Assembly (NCBI GenBank): GCA_016781885.1
Contig: JADDPM010000002.1
Coordinates: forward strand, 1-32,861
Reading direction: 5' to 3'
From: Rubrobacter sp.
GTDB taxonomy: Bacteria; Actinomycetota; Rubrobacteria; Rubrobacterales; Rubrobacteraceae
DNA length: 32,861 nucleotides
The notes below the pieces were generated by a model. That model saw only the letters and a list, made by a program, of their open reading frames with translations, did not search any database and was not told where the DNA came from. The position numbers and the translations under genes are program-made. Every line of letters begins with the position of its first letter. The first letter of the stretch is position 1. Shown here piece by piece: positions 32,156 through 32,861 of this stretch.

Positions 32156-32861
32156 AACCCAGAATCCAACAGAGGAGGAGATCCTAACAACCCCCTCGGG
32201 GCGGCTTTTTGTGGAGCGCACCCGGGCAGCCTCTCCTTTCTTTTCGCTCACTACTGAGAACGCCTCTTCGGTGGCGGCGATCTGCTGGCGGCTAGCCGGA
32301 CTGCCCTTGGCTCTGGAGCTGGCCGCGGCGAAGGTGAGCCTCCTTGAGCCCCAAGCCCTCCTCTCCAGGCTCGACCAGGCGCTTTCTATGGCGTGGGCTC
32401 GCGACCTACCCGAGCACCAGAGGACCATGCACGTCACACTGGACTGGAGTCACGAGCTGCTCTCAGAGCCGGAGCGCAGGCTTTTCCGTTGTCTGTCAGT
32501 ATTCGCGGGAGGCTTCACGCTGGAAGCCGGCCGAGACGGTCGGGGCGAGCGAGGAGCCAGAGGATGTGCTGGGTCTATTGGGTGCCCTGGTGGAGCAGTC
32601 GCTGGTCGTAGTGCAGTCGCCTAAGGAGGGCGGCGAGGCGCGCTACGGGACGCTCGAGCCGGTCAGGCAATACGCGCTGGAAAAGCTGGAGGGAAGCGGG
32701 GAGGGCGAGCGGGTCGGCATGCGGCACGCCGAGTACTACCTAGCGCTCGCGGAGCAGGCGTGCGGAGCTACAGGGACCGCGCCAGGCGGAGTGGCTGGAC
32801 GATCTCGCCCGCGAGCACGACAACGTGAGGGCGGCGATGGCGTGGCTGCTCGAGCGAGACA
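32155..32861 (+). pseudogene. Truncated and frameshifted LuxR/ATPase-type regulator fragment
   Basis: From about 32155 the + strand reads TPSGRLFVERTRAASPF, ICWRLAGLPLALELAAAKVS, LLSRLDQALSMAWARDLPEH, LDWSHELLSEPERRLFRCLS and VFAGGFTLEA. This is the middle of NB-ARC/AfsR-like ATPase regulators, which also have a LuxR-type HTH or TPR part. A shift follows to LLGALVEQSLVVVQSP and YGTLEPVRQYALEKLEGSG, and a second near QA gives QAEWLDDLAREHDNVRAAMA. The N-terminus is missing where recombinase homology begins, and the C-terminus runs off the window. Confidence 0.75.

Overview
The window is GC-rich, densely packed bacterial DNA with frequent GTG and TTG starts. It most likely comes from an actinobacterium of the Rubrobacter lineage. 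This is inferred from the trehalose gene set (a GT4 TreT-type synthase beside OtsA and OtsB), RsbW and stress-type regulation, a DEDD exonuclease/UvrC-like fusion, GatD, and recombinase and LuxR/ATPase remnants of a kind I associate with Rubrobacter. No rRNA, tRNA or CRISPR array was seen.

Layout. 1-2153: the partial start of a cytochrome bd oxidase subunit I-like gene, a stress-like membrane protein and an unknown two-span membrane protein. 2337-3701: an AzgA-type purine permease. 3853-6350: a six-gene envelope/alkaline-shock operon (GlsB/YeaQ-like, Asp23, short Asp23-like, two AmaP-like anchors, DUF2273) behind a sigma-B-type promoter candidate, followed by a long 3' region and a strong terminator. 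6702-7991: glycerate 2-kinase, then a frameshifted small gene. 8350-12045: trehalose metabolism (otsB on +, treT-otsA on -). 12170-15588: RsbW kinase, slipin and an NlpC/P60 coiled-coil cell-wall hydrolase. 15839-18974: a presenilin-like membrane protein, an unknown protein, a CDP-alcohol phosphatidyltransferase and an AI-2E family permease. 19107-20662: a degenerate LytM/M23 membrane protein followed by an M50 site-2 protease. 20824-23353: a sensor kinase/response regulator pair. 23412-27541: a DEDD exonuclease-GIY-YIG fusion overlapping a helix-hairpin-helix protein, then moeA. 27675-32861: an accessory, decaying region with a broken cyanase, an intact SDR and alpha/beta hydrolase pair, a broken LuxR-type regulator, gatD, a broken serine recombinase and a truncated ATPase-type regulator.

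The common theme is stress and envelope homeostasis: compatible solutes (trehalose), envelope stress proteins, an anti-sigma kinase, cell-wall hydrolysis, and two candidate intramembrane proteases (presenilin-like and site-2). The most interesting points are the presenilin-like diaspartyl protein, the SpoIVFA/SpoIVFB-like pairing of a degenerate LytM protein with an M50 protease, the duplicated Asp23/AmaP operon with its sigma-B-like promoter, and a run of at least five pseudogenes, including a recombinase remnant abutting gatD.
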